A DNA stretch of 64,000 bases. It comes from Caprimulgus europaeus. Its lineage: Eukaryota > Chordata > Aves > Caprimulgiformes > Caprimulgidae. Below are positions 45,181 through 58,422 of this stretch, one piece after another. The notes under the pieces were generated by a model, which saw only the letters and a program-made list of their open reading frames with translations, was not told where the DNA came from and did no database searches. The stretch spans positions 26,315,834 to 26,379,833 of the forward strand of contig OU015523.1 in the NCBI GenBank assembly GCA_907165065.1, written 5' to 3'. The position numbers and the translations under genes were made by a program. The first letter of the stretch is position 1; each line of letters opens with the position of its first letter.

Positions 45181-48100
45181 GTTATAATACTTTACTACAG
45201 ATACAGAGTATGTAGAAGTCTATATTTGATTTAATGCTTGCCAGCCAGTAGCTTAATATAATGGATATTTCATCCATTATATAATGGATATTTTATTTCA
45301 AGTAACATAATTGAAGTTAACCTATCCCCATTATATGTTCTAGTAGATCAGGTTTCTTTTCTAAACATATTTCTTCCAATTTAAGAAGATATGGACACAC
45401 TAGAAAATTATATAAATAGTCTCTCTGTTGGGAATTTGGACCATACTAAGGCATACAGCAGGGACAATGTTAATATATGGAATACATGTATGTTAATTTT
45501 AGTTTGGTAAAGATTTTTTAAATTATTTTCCTCATGCCTAAAATATTTGGAAGTTATCTTAAAATGGATCTCCTCATGGGTAAAAACTATACTTTATTAT
45601 CCCACAACAACTTTACATTGTTGTATAAAATCTGAGAAATTGCACATTAAAAATTGAAGTAACATAATTATTTTTTATCAAACTAATGCACTGCCAGTAA
45701 CAATTTGCAAATTACGAAATTAAAAGGAAACAGATGAGATCAAACTTTCTTTCGTCAAGCATAAAGATAGCTTGAGAGTCATTTTATTGTATTTTTTGGC
45801 ATGTAATAAATGAAAAATTAATATAGGAGTACAAATTAATATAGGAGTACTACTATCATTGTTTCAGCTGAGAATATGTCAGTAAAAGTACTGTGAGAAT
45901 GTCTTGTTCTTATTTTCCAGCTTGTTTTGAAACAAAGTGGCTGTAAGTAGGGACAGGAGTTCCATGATATACATGTAACTTGGAAGTAAAATGTTAGTTT
46001 TACTTGCTTTATTTATCCCTGTATTTTCCTAGATCGATGGAAAATTCTTTGTTATACTTCCATTTCTATTAATACAGTATTTTTTTCATTAAAAGCAGAT
46101 ATAGAAAAACCATTTTGTGTTCTGAGAGTTCTTAAACTGTTCTCTGTATTTTTAACTCTTTGACAGATGCGGTTTGTTACATCTTCATGAGGTTGGAATT
46201 CAGCTTGGTGTGTCATTAGTACTGAAATGTATCTTGGTAATTGAAAACTATGAACTTAAGATTTCCACCAGAACTTTAGCTTTGATTATTATCACTAATC
46301 TATTCTAAAAAATGGGATTTTTAGAAATCAATCCCCCAAACAATTCTTGGGGAAGGTTTTTGGCATCAAAATGTTCCCCAGTAATTCCAGCAGCAAAGGG
46401 GACGAAAAAACCACATTTCTCTGTGCTGCCTACAGTATTCCCTGCAGCAGAGGCATGAAAACAGGCTCCACGTTACTACAAGCATCTGACACTACAGCAG
46501 AAGGGTATGAGGAGGTAGTGGGAGAGGACAGCCTTGTCTCTACTTCTCCTGAGCTGGAGCAGGGCAGGGCAGTAGCAGTGTACAAGTGCAGATACATGAG
46601 GGGAAATCACCACGCTGAGGCATGTGCTTTCTGCTGGGCTGCTCCAAGGGCAGTATAACACTGTGTTTGTTCTTCTTTCAGAGCACATTGTTGTCTGAGG
46701 GTCCAAGTTTCACTATAGCTTGTGCAAGTTGGAGAAGACAAAAACATAATGAATAAAAACCACTTGGAATGACGAACCTAGGAGTGTTGGAAAAGCCTTG
46801 TCTGAGTTTTGTGCTGGTGACAAACGTACCCTGTACAAACTTCAGGGTTTTGCTTGGAGCACGGGACACGGCATAATCTGGGATATATTGTTTTTGTCTG
46901 TATTTATGTGTTCTGAACAACAGGATTGTCATTTTCAAAATTAATTTGTTGATTTAGTCATAGATTTTTCTATCTAGCTTTAAAAACATCAGCCAGTCTG
47001 TTTGGTGATTTCAGTGAATTCCTTGGAAACTGCACAAAGTACTTAAAATTATTTTATTAGCAAACTGGCTTTAGTTGCAGATGGATCAGACAGCAGAACT
47101 TTACTTACTGATAACTTTGTTCACCTTTCAACTGAATTGTAGCCATTACATTTTAGATGTCAGAATAATGTCAGATCATACTCTTTAAAAAAAACCTGAG
47201 GCAGAGCCAAAACAATGTAGAGAAGTAAAGCTGAGCATCCTTTGTGACACACAGGGATTTGAGAGCAGCCAGGGAATACGGCTTTTCTAACCTATAGAGA
47301 CTGCCCAGTATGGAATTCTTCAGGAAACATTTTTACAGGTGTACAGACACCAAATCTGTGGTGTGGTCCAGCTACCAGCCTGGCTAAATGTAGAACTCTT
47401 AAAACATCCCAAATTAATTGAAATCAGAGATCTGTATTTAATCTGCTGTGGCTACTTGCAAACAAATTTTCCTCTTACTTTTAGTTACGGTGAAAGTAAA
47501 AAATAACTGCTTTCAATTCGCATATTTGCCTGCTGGTGTGGATGCTCATGTGCCTGAGAATAATGACTCAGAGAAATTGCATCACAATCCAAATGAGTAA
47601 AACTGAAATAGAAGTACCAAGGAAGAAAAACTAAAGTATCTCATGAAAACAAATTTTTGAAGGAAAAATATCAGTGAAATGGGATTCAAAGAAATAGAAT
47701 TTTCTAAAAATATTCATAGGCAAGTGAAATTAAAGTGCAGGAAGGTCAACATAACCCAGAGAATGATTTGAATGTTGCAAAATGGCTAGAACAGCCTTCT
47801 GACATGTAACCACTGTATCTATCATCCATCTCTTGTTTTTTTTATCAAGAGCATAATAAACATTTTCATGATCAATAAATCTCCAATTTTTACATGCTGA
47901 ATTTTTCTATAGATGTTACTTTGAACTGTTTTGAACTCTGCTGACCGAATACCTGAAATTTTTATATTTATGCTGTAGTTTCCGAGTAGATAATATGATT
48001 CGTGCCCTTCTGTTATTTAAGGAGAGACCTTAAATTGTTCTGCTAGCTAGGTCCATTGTGAGTATAGCACTGGAAAAAAGCATTTTATACCGTTATTTTA

Positions 48101-50714
48101 TTACAGTTATTTTTTTACATTGTATTTTACCCAAGAACTTAGAAGCCAATTTCAGCTTTTGAGGCCAAATGTCAATGAGATGTTCAACTTTATAACCTCT
48201 GACCACAGCTTGTGACAACTGCAGTTGTATTCAGCAAGACAGCAGCGCAGTGTGAGGCTCTTGCTCACGACACACCAGTGGTCAGAAGGCAAGGAAAGGC
48301 ATGTGAAAGGCTCAAATGAGAACACAGGTTGCTAAATGCATACAGGTACGTACGCGGTCTGTTACATGGATAAAGTGGGATTCCTGCTTTTATCCAGGTT
48401 ATTCGGGTTAGCAAAAGTAAGTGTGGTACTGCAATGACATGGATTTGTTTCAGACCACTTAAGAAAACAATTAGTGAAGTACTAAGGTTTAAAAAAATAA
48501 GACCTGTGCTTTCCATTTCCTATTATTACTAACTAACTTCCTTCCATCGTAACAAATGCTGAACAAGCTCAATTGAAGCATTCCAGTTAGCAAGGATGTG
48601 ACTCATGCACTCTGGAAACAGACAGAGGCTAGGGCGATTTTACACTTGAACAGGCTGGAAGATAAGGACCTGCAGGTTTGGATTCAGTGGGGTTTTTTAA
48701 TGTTTCCCTTTCCAGGATTATCTTTATTTTGTGATTTACTGATCTTTGGAAGTGTGTCACCTCCTCCCAGAAGCTTTATTGCCATCTAAGCCTGTGTGAG
48801 CATTACACACTCTTCATAGCGGGTACAAAAGTGCAAGGGTATGACGCAGAGGTGTTCTTATCCTTCCTTCAGGCTCTGTGGTTGCGGAGCTCTGGCACAT
48901 GTCCATTTGCTGCTTAAACTCCAGTCACAGACCACCTTGCAGAAACGAGTTAGTTTGACGCAGTCTTAGTCATGGAGTCACCTGGTGGTTTTTCCTGCGT
49001 AAAATTCTTTGCTTGTTCAACACACAAGACAAGTGTCTAGAGGAGCAGGAGAGACTGTTGTCTGGAGAAGCCTTGCCTCTTCTCATGAAGGGTGCAAGGT
49101 GTGCAGTGATTGAAGAAGAGGATTGCAGGGAAAGGAAGTTTAGTCCAGGCAATGATGTAGCAGGATGTAGCACTAGCCCTGGCCAGCAGGATTATGAGGA
49201 GAGTTGAAAAAAACTGGGTGCTGGCATGACTTTTCTCTCCCATGCACATACGTCCACAGACATACATCAACACCCACAGCCCTGAGGTCTTCTCCCTCCT
49301 GTTAGAGTGTCTTGGCATGTATATGCATGGGTAATATGTTAATATCATGATGACTATCCATGGAAAACCCATAATGAAAATATTAACTGTCTTCATGACA
49401 GGCCTGGAAGCTGTGTGGCAATGAAGGCCCAGTACTGAAAAGTTGCCCCGCATTGTTCATCCTTCTCGGCTTTCTCTGGGATAAGACCAGACATTGTGAC
49501 TGCACAGTGCACGTTCAGGAGGGAGGAAAACAAGGCAGAGTTAGGCATAGTTGGCTAGGCAGACTCAATCTTACCCTTTCCCCAACTGAGTCCTGTGGTT
49601 TTGCAGTGTTAAAGTGGGAGTTATTGAGGTGGTCCTTCAGAAGCACACCAAAACTGTGCAGCTGACATTTTAAATTCAAAGAAGTCAATTATTTTGTAAG
49701 AATTAAACAAAAACTACCTTGCTTGGGACTACACCAGTCATCTCTAGGTTCTTGAGTGTTCCTTACAAGGAATGTCGTGCATTACTCACACCTGTATGAA
49801 TGAAAGATGACAGTCATTCACAAATTACTGTTAACCTCAACCCAGGCTTTTTAGGCTGCACAATCTGGTGGTTCACACTGTAGAAAGCACAAGATTTGGT
49901 GTATGAGTCACTCAGCTTTCCTACACGCCAATCAGCAGTTCCCCCTTCTAAACCTCAGTTCCTTTAATCTCCCCTGACCACAACCCATGCATCTGTACCC
50001 ACTACTGCGTAAGCAGCATCAAACCAGAGCTCAGATCCAGTTGACTGGTGATCTCATGACGCAGTTTGATGATCACCATGTGCTTGAGATGGTTTCCAAA
50101 CATTACAGTCGTACAATGTTTTGTGATTCAGTGCTGGTATATGGCAGCAAGGCACTCTGCCAAGGTGCAGATGCTGACTGTGAGGTATGCCATTGTTCTT
50201 TGAACTGTTTAGGCAAATATGACAGCAGGTGGTCTGTGGATTTAGTTATTTGTCTGAATTTTTAAGTTAAATTTTAATACAGAAATTAGGGAAATGAAAT
50301 GAGGATGTGAGTGCTGATGTGACAAATGTGTGGCTAGATGCCAAGCTGTGCTTTGGGTGCTCAGAATGAGTAAAGTGATATGAGAACTGCAAGTGATGGA
50401 AAGGAAGTAGTTACAGCTAGGAAGAGGAACTGGTGAGTGGGCTGTGTGTCTCAACTGCTTTCCTTCTTGCTTCTTATGGCTTGCACCAGTGGGATATATA
50501 GGCTGTTGTTCTTAGCTCAAAATTAAAAGGCTTTTCCGTGCTTTGTCTGAACAAACATTTTATACAGGAATATTTACTTCATCTGAGGTTATATTTTTGT
50601 CTAAAATGCCTGGTATAAACAGAGCTATAGTATGATAAAGATGCTCAGAGCACTGCAGATGGTTCTTCTATAGAAAGAGGAATAAGCAGTATCAGTATAT
50701 GACTCTATTCTGCT
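45181..50714. other. Intergenic, no gene seen
   Basis: The start is strongly AT-rich (45.2-45.9 kb). It contains one 18-bp tandem duplication. The open frames (103 codons at 46347 on +, 138 codons at 49453 down to 49037 on -) lack domains and splice context and are judged spurious. No BACH1 coding exon (BTB domain) is found here or further right. Confidence 0.65.
45815..45850. repeat. 18-bp perfect tandem duplication
   Basis: AAATTAATATAGGAGTAC occurs twice head to tail with no difference. Confidence 0.95.
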
Positions 50715-50771
50715 AATCATAGGATCATAGAATATCTTGGGTTGGAAGGGACTCATAAGGATCACCAAGCC
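50715..50771 (-). mobile_element. CR1: CR1 3' end fragment
   Basis: AATCATAGGATCATAGAATA, then CTTGGGTTGGAAGGGACTCA, is the reverse complement of the CR1 terminal block (gagtcccttccaaccc followed by attctatgatcctatg). Only about 57 bp remain, a typical severe 5' truncation. It is the only CR1 copy on the - strand in this window. Confidence 0.9.
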
Positions 50772-50980
50772 AAATACTGTGCCAAATGCTGTATTTGCAT
50801 TAAAGATAAATAAATTACAGTCTTGACAACTAACCTAAGTATAGTAAAAACTACCCTGAAGCTAGAGCACTTTACTGGAATAGGTGCATCCCCACTAATG
50901 GGCTTGTGCTGCTTTCATTGCACAAGTAGAGTTTGGTGCTTTTATTAAGTAGATCGCCAGTTACCCACATGGAGAGTGAC

Positions 50981-51010
50981 ATGATGTGATGTGATGTGAT
51001 GTGATGTGAT
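50981..51010. repeat. (GATGT)n microsatellite
   Basis: Six pentamer units of ATGTG/GATGT, essentially perfect. Confidence 0.93.
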
Positions 51011-54000
51011 CAAAACCTTCCACCTCTGTCCTGTGACTTTCCTACAAGCATATGACACATCTCGGTGCACAGCTCAGATTTGCCTTTGCCTACAGACTTT
51101 CCCCACAGCCATTCATCGCAGTGCTCTCCCCAGCCTGTCACGTCGCTCTGCTACGCTCGTATCACTGAAGTAAGTCAACCACCCTGAATTTTAAAGAGCA
51201 GAGTGAAGCAAATGTGTAAGTTAAAAACATTACCTGCTAAAAAACTTGACTGTCTTGTGCTCAGACCCTTTTATATTCATGTTCTGCAAGTACATCAGTA
51301 TATGGGCTTGCTGATTGGATGTCAGTGCAAAAAAAATTATGAGGTTAATGTTAATGGAAGACAGAGGCACATTGAAACTTACGCATAAAAATACTATTCT
51401 AAATGTTAGGCGTACTCGGGGAGCTCACTCCCTGGTTGTATGTCTGATCAGAAAAAAAGCCCACTAATCATGTATGAAATAGTACCTGCTTACAAAATTA
51501 TCTGCACCAAGAAGAATGCAAACACATTTTTTGAAATAATTTCAAATAGGAGTATTCTTTCAAGGGAAAAAAAAAAACAAAACAAAACAACAACAACCCC
51601 ACATAACAGTTCCCAGCTAATATAAATTACATCCAGCTATGCATTAACTGCTAAAAATATGCTTAAATCTATTTATAAACCTTTAAATAGCTCTCATTAG
51701 TTAAGGGCTGTGAAAGATCCCCTTCCATTTGACTGTATGAGCTCCCTCTGGTGGGTAATGTCACATCTACCATTATTATTATGGAGCAAATAGAGATACC
51801 TCGGTAAATGTTTTGGGTATACAATTATGTTTACCCAAGTGGAGTTTTGTAAATTTGTTTATATTATTTATAATATATTCTAAATAATATTAGAAAATAT
51901 TCTAATTCTTTATATTATCTAGGTATAGAACGGCACACTAATTTCTCACCATCTGATCACACCTGAAACTACCAAAAGAGTGATATCCAATGTTTTTAAG
52001 ATACTAGAGATACTTGCATAAAGGTATAGTTTTCAACAACACATTGGACAACAGCTAATGTGAACAGCCAAGTTAAAGGAGTCCTGGCTTCCTAAAGAGT
52101 TCATAATACTTACAAATTTTATAATAATATCTTTATTTGTCTGAAGTACTTCTGTTGAGTTCAGTTGGACTTATGTGCCTGGAAATCTGTCCTATATGGC
52201 TTTACTTGGATGTACTAGAGAGTACTAACTGATGGCAGACACTTTATGTGAAAAGTATTTCTTTAATGGTGCAAAAACTAAGAATCAAATATGTTGTAAT
52301 TAACACAGGACAGAACAGCTGCCTAATGTATCTCTTTTTTTTTGCTGGCAAATTTTAATATCCCTTAAATCTCATGCAGTTACACTTTTAGAAAAGAAAA
52401 CACAAGTATTATCTTCCTATTTTTCTCTTTGTATTTAGCTTAAGTAATCTGAACACAGGAAGTGTTAGATTTCAGAAGAGTGCCCTAATGCATGGGCAAT
52501 GGTCCAGCCACAGTTCAAGTTTCAATGACCCAAAGTGCTTGTGCTAGAACATTAGGATTGATTTACCAGCAATGAATTTGGTGGCTTTTGCACACCCCAC
52601 GTTTTTGGAAGATCTGGGTTCCTAGAATGTTTTGGAAGGAAAAGGAACACGAAAAGCATGTTAATAAGATTGCTTTTCTAGCTTAGCTATTTCAGAATTC
52701 CCCTTTAATTAACAAAAAAGAGGTTTATGTTTTGTCATTTGTCTGAAACCTGGCATGAGACAAAATTATAGTTACACTGTATGTAAAGCTGAGGCATGAA
52801 AAAGACAGAAAAAAAACCCCAGTCCTGTTTATAAAGGTCTTTACCAAAGGCGGTGGACAACATTTTTACTAGCAGTTTGTGATAGCTGTGTAACTCCTGA
52901 GTACCACAGTACATGCAGTGTTTTCAGATATTTATGATATTCCCCTAATCCTGTCATTTCTTTTCAAGAGACAGTTAATTTACGGTTTGACTTCCAGAGT
53001 GCTCTGATGTAAACCTACCACTATATTACTGTCCAAAAGGGAATCATCACTGAATTTTTATCATGAGAAAGTGGCATTTACAGGTGCTTAACATTGCTTC
53101 TGAAATGAGGGTGTCCACATCTAAGTAAGCAAGACTGCCTGGTAGGTAAACAGCAACACCAAGAATGCACCACATGGTCAACTGGATTTAGGCCCTGGTT
53201 CAACACAGCACTTACTGTGGGGCACTGCATCCACATCAAACAAATCTCTTGAACAAATATCTATCTTGGAGTGATGAGTCATTCCCACTGATTTGCCAGA
53301 GGACTATTCAGAATGGTAAAGTTTCACTCATGCACTGAAGTGTTTTGCTGGATCAAGGCCAGAGAGACCAGCACCTCAAACTGAAACTCGACGGTTGAAA
53401 GTTCATTGGAATTTAATGACGTGCTTGGAGTGTTTGAACACTGCACTGAGTCAGGGCCTTTCCGTTGATCTGTCCGTTAAGGAGCTAAGCAGGTCCTCAC
53501 AGCACCTCATGGTGGGGAGGACATTCATGCTGTGAGAAGCATACAAAACCCAGGCATCTTGCTCCAGCACCTTAAGCAGGCTCTAGCTCCAGTTGCAGCT
53601 GCCAAACAAGCCAGACACTGGCATAGGATGACAAAAGTAATGAAGAAAACATTCTCTTTTGTCATTCCTGGTAAGTACATTTGTTCCCACTCGCAGAACT
53701 GCAGCCATGCCAACCCTTATGAAGTGGCTCTGTAGGGTCATTATATGGAATTATATGAGTTAAAAAAAAAAAAAAAAGGCAATCAAACACAGAAGAAATG
53801 TCAAATATTTACAAAGCACTACAAAACACATCCAGAGCTGGTTCTTAACTAGAAAATAACAACATAATAGTGTTAAAGAATTTTAGAAATACTCCTCTTG
53901 CTTTTGTTTTCTTTGGAAATATTTATCAGAAATACTGGACCAGGACAAAAATGCCATGAGTGTGTCTGTCAGATAGGTCCCATTCCTCCTTTCCTCTCCC

Positions 54001-54630
54001 TTCACGTACCCCTCCCTGTTCTTTCAGTAAGAGGAGATCTCAGCTGCTTCAAAGATGAGCTAGAGAAATCAAATGTTTCTCAGAGCTGTGGTTGTGGCAC
54101 CCTTTTATCAGAGAAGCCCTGCCTCCCCTCTGCTTTTGGTGTAGGAATTGGGCAGAGGAGGAGTGCTTGGGTTAAAGGTGTGTTCTCTGACCTCCACGTG
54201 AACACCTGCTCAAATTTGGGTGTGTAATAAGAAAATGAAATTTTCAGTTTGCATGTGGTAAGTAGAGACTTAGAGCTAAAATATTTCCTAGCTGAACTTA
54301 CTCCATAACCTGAAAGAGAGTCAATGCAGTTGTGACTGTCCAGCACACATTGCTCTCTCCCGCAAATGCGTGCTTCAGACAGGCATATATGACCACAGAC
54401 AATTTTGCTTGTGATTTCATCTCACAGTTTGCTTCTCCCCTGCTGTCAATACCCTTTGGTCATTGTCAGTTGTGAAGGAGTGATATGCCATGTTCAAACA
54501 CAAAATAATCAAATAGCTGGAGCCAGGAATGAAGAAAACTCTGCCTTTAAATTTGGCTAAAACCCATTGCTACTTTTCTGATTTGCTTAATCATCACTAA
54601 TCACTGCTAGTCAAAACCAAAGCTTTTCTC
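51011..54630. other. Intergenic, no gene seen
   Basis: AT-rich sequence, with an especially A/T-only patch at 51850-51920. A-runs at 51570 and 53764-53778. No coding region or repeat family recognised. Confidence 0.65.
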
Positions 54631-54870
54631 CCCTTCCCTTCCCTTCCCTTCCCTTCCCTTCCCTTCCCTTCCCTTCCCTTCCCTTCCCTTCCCTTCCCTT
54701 CCCTTCCCTTCCCTTCCCTTCCCTTCCCTTCCCTTCCCTTCCCTTCCCTTCCCTTCCCTTCCCTTCCCTTCCCTTCCCTTCCCTTCCCTTCCCTTCCCTT
54801 CCCTTCCCTTCCCTTCCCTTCCCTTCCCTTCCCTTCCCTTCCCTTCCCTTCCCTTCCCTTCCCTTCCCTT
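54631..54870. repeat. (CCCTT)48 perfect array; (AAGGG)48 on the - strand
   Basis: The block is 240 bp of uninterrupted CCCTT units, 48 copies with no visible error. The - strand is therefore a pure purine strand with GGG in every unit. AAGGG runs of this kind are known to form G-quadruplex or triplex structures. It lies about 9.5 kb past the MAP3K7CL stop. The copy number may be limited by assembly. Confidence 0.97.
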
Positions 54871-55018
54871 TCTTTTTTCTTTTTTCTTTTTTCCTTTTTC
54901 TATCTTTTTTCCTTTTTCTTTTTTCCTTTTTCTTTCTTTTTTCCTTTTTCTTTCTTTTTTCCTTTTTCTTTTTTCTTTCTTTTTTCTTTTTTCTTTCTTT
55001 TTTCTTTTTTCTTTCTTT
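54871..55018. repeat. Degenerate (TTTTTTC/TTTCC)n polypyrimidine tract
   Basis: About 150 bp, almost entirely T and C, made of TTTTTTC, CTTTTT and TTTCC units in higher-order repeats of about 16-21 bp. It abuts the pure CCCTT array, and together they form a polypyrimidine tract of nearly 390 bp. The - strand open frame through it (KKKEKRKKKEK-type) is an artefact of the repeat. Confidence 0.93.
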
Positions 55019-57925
55019 TATCTAGGCAGAAGTATTTAAACATATGCTTACAAAAGATAAGCAACTTAAAGTAGAGTGCATTTATAAGATAGATAGGCAG
55101 TGAGCTCAGACCTATCATGATATGTACAGCTGAACAAACAAAATTACTATTTCAGTATGATCTTAAGCATTTGGAGCTTTTTGTCTGATGACGCACTTTC
55201 CTATTTCAAGAGTAGAAATTACTTAATATCTGTCTGAAGCAAGGAGAGGATTTATGAAACATAATCTGCAGCTAGTCGCAGCCTCACTGGAGCATTATTG
55301 AGGGTTTTTGTTAAAAAATAAATAAATAAATCTTCCATCACCATTTAATTATCTATTAAATACATTTATAAATGCCATTTTAGTTACAAGAGTCAATGCC
55401 ATCTGAAGGACAAGATTAGAAGGAGTAGTCCACAGTGTGTTTAGATGGTTCACTATATAATTGAAGTTGAGTTTTCAGAACTAAGTAGTGTTTGGGTAAG
55501 CAGCATGCAGTTGGCTTTCAGGGCTTCATTTTCAGGGACTGGGTAAAAGGGCTTTCTGAATATCTCATTTTTGAAATAAGATTGACACATCATAGCAAGC
55601 CAGACTTCCCTTTTGAAAATTGAGACTGTATGAAGATCTCCTCTGACAACTGACAAGGACTTGGACAACACAGAAAGTGCCCCAGTTCAAAAAAGACGTG
55701 AGCAATTCATGTTGCATGTTATCTGGGGCTGATGCAATTCTGGAAGCAGAGGCAATAGCAGGGAGCAGGCATTTATCCAGACTGTACATGCCTCCCACAG
55801 AGGTCTTCTACTCTTCCACTGACTGTGTAGGGACCTTGAAGTCCAGTCACCCACCAGCTGGGTCTCCATGGGCCTCTTACTTACCGTATCTTGCATCTGT
55901 ACAAAAGAGTTATTCATTCACTTAAAACTTGGCTCTCTGCATTTCAGCACTAGCCTTCTGGGAATGCTCTTAAAACTGAGACTGCTGGTACTCTGAGTCA
56001 TGCTATGTGGACATAAAAAGTACCTAAAACTGATTCTGAGTAGCATCAGCACCAAACTGTTCTGTTTTCACTTGAAATAACCCTCTCAGAAACCAAATGC
56101 ATGTTAACAGACTATTCTGACTATTATCAGCCGGACTGATTCTTCCTGTTGCTCCTCATGCAACTGGCAAAAGGCAGAGAGATCTTCAGAGAACAGAAAA
56201 AGCGGCCACTTGTCACGAGGGCTCCTTAGGCACAGAAAAAGCCAGAAAGACTTCAGTTCTGCAGACCAAACCTAGAGTTTCTAGGGCACTTGACAGTAAG
56301 AGGAGATAAAGTAAATAAGACAATGGAAACATTCTTGTTAAAGGCCAGTTTAAAAAAATACTTCTGTGGTGCTGCAATGAAGATTCATAGATACAAATGG
56401 ACAATGTCTGTACTATATGGACAATTATATTCAAGAAGTACTTCAGCTTTTTCAGGGTTCAGCCTGAAGCTTCTTCAAAGTGGAACAAGATCATTTGGTA
56501 TTTATATAGTCTGCAAAAGGAAAAAAAAAAAACAAGCCAAAACAAAAGCCACAAAGAAATGCTGTCTCTGTACTGCTTCTGCTCTGAAGCCTGATAAATT
56601 GGAGTCCTGGAGACAGAGAGCTGACAGGTGGTAGGACACTGCTTCTGCAACATGCTGAAAGAAGACATTATTTGGTGTTTTGAGTTAAGAAATATGGGAA
56701 ATACACCCTACAAACAAGTTTTCTCATCTGCATTCTTTGACCTTCAGAGGGTTTTGATGATGTCTCAGTTTAAGAATACTTTTTATTCTATCTTAGAGTA
56801 ATAAAGATGTGGAAAGAAGATGGATATGTGCTGTAAACCTTGTGACAATATCCATGGGTCTTTTGGGGCTTCCTTGGAAAACAGTTTTGAATTTTTTCTT
56901 CTTGTGCAGAGCACACAGGGAGAAAAGCATGTGGTGATTTCTTACCAGCCTCCTCCCCAGAGTCAGTCTGTAAGACCTAAAAGCTCAGGACACATCTGCT
57001 GGCTCACCTCTGCTACTGCAGGAACCCCTGGAGACCCCAGGAGAGAGGGAGGTGTCACCCCAGGGTCCCCCCTCACCCTTTGCCGTGCCCCCACCTGCAG
57101 CCCGCTTTGTGTCCATTGACTCCAAACAGCTGACAAGCTGATCTGGATTGTTATATTTTTCAGTTCCTATTCCATGTGTTTCCTTCCTGGATCTTGCTAC
57201 TAATTTTCTTTAAAGCTGGGCTACACATTCTGTGAAGTCAGCTCCAATTTCAGCCCTCCTTCTGCCTAATTAGTGCTGGAAAATGGGTGTGCAATTTAGC
57301 CATGTGTCAGTGGTAGGCACCAGCAAGCCTTTTTGATAATGCAGAAATGTTTAATTTTAATGCTGTTTATAAACAGCTTCAGGACTGACCGTTTCTGTAA
57401 CCTGTTCTTTCTGATAGAACTTTTGTTCTTAATTTTCTTTTGTGAATTGAACCATTTAATCAAATTTTTTGTTAGAACTGATACAATCCACTGTCAGATG
57501 GCTGTTTTACCAGAGTTTCTCCCTCTCTGTAGAACAATTCATTCAATACTCACACCAAAACTTTATTAAAAAAGAATAGAATTTATTGGTAGCAACATAA
57601 TAATTGTCTTAATTTATTAACAGGCAATTAACTTTCTTCGTGGGCAGCTTTTCCCTGATTGTAACAGTCACTAGCAATAAACTACTTGTTTTAGAATTAT
57701 TCTGCTTTCCAGTCTCTTACTGGCCAAGATCGTTGATTTGGTTTTCCTCAATGCTCTTTTGAGCTCCTTTACTGCTTTATTTTTTTAATTTTTAATTTTT
57801 TTAACCAACAGCAACAACTTTTCTCCCCAGTATAAGCTTATTTCTCTTTCACCACCTGTAGGGTAGGGAGAAGATTCTATCTCTAGTATGTCTGCTTTGG
57901 TACTGATAGTCTGGAGGCAACTTTC
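55019..57925. other. Intergenic, no gene seen
   Basis: It contains an (AATA)n run at 55313-55330 and a GC-richer patch at 56940-57120 with few CpGs. That patch has no recognised function. Several 70-115-codon open frames here show no domain. Confidence 0.6.
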
Positions 57926-58422
57926 CTACCTGGAACCCGTTTTCCTAGAAGTTTGTTTCTTGCCTTTACCTGATAATGCAAGCACATTTTGTACTTTAGC
58001 AGTTTCTCGAAGCAGGATGACTTTAAATTCAACAGACAACAATACAGCTTTTCTCAGCACTTCTAATTTTTTTTCCAGAGGAGTTTTTGGTTAACTAATT
58101 CTACTTCATTCCAACAGTGGTTAAATTTTATGCTTTCACTATAAGGATTTTCCAGACTATTATCTACCTAAATATCTTTTTTTTCTTTTTCCTTTGGAAG
58201 AAACTTCATTTTTAATATGTGTATCCCATAATACTTGCTCAACCATGGTGGCCATCTAGCCAATGAATCAAGTGCATCTTGGATCTGGAAGTTAGCTAGC
58301 ATAGTTGGCAATACGTTGTATTTTGCTGTTTGAAACCTTGACAGCATCTGAACAAGCTCAGTGTAATCCAAGCTAATTTTCACATTTTTAATGGCCTGCT
58401 GCCTATTTTTATAACCCATCAA
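57926..58422 (-). pseudogene. Possible decayed coding remnant, unidentified
   Basis: On the - strand, successive stretches in different frames read like protein. The rightmost (58422 down to 58168, 84 codons) includes YTELVQMLSRFQTAKYN and ALDSLARWPPWLSKYYG. The leftmost includes LRKAVLLSVEFKVILLRE and stops beside a donor-like AGGTAGGA near 57930. Further lysine-rich open sequence continues to about 57680. I do not recognise the family and cannot say whether it was a host gene or an element gene. It looks broken in at least two places. A-rich sequence on this strand can also produce lysine-rich frames by chance. Confidence 0.28.

Noticed and set aside
49037-49453. 138-codon - strand frame with hydrophobic stretches
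   Set aside because: Hydrophobic runs arise easily from T-rich codons; there is no family match and no splice context.
54900-55118. Lysine/glutamate-rich open frame on the - strand
   Set aside because: It is simply the translation of the degenerate polypurine repeat.
56940-57120. GC-rich patch considered as a BACH1 promoter or first exon
   Set aside because: Few CpG dinucleotides, no clear donor with coding sequence, and no BACH1 protein sequence anywhere in the window.
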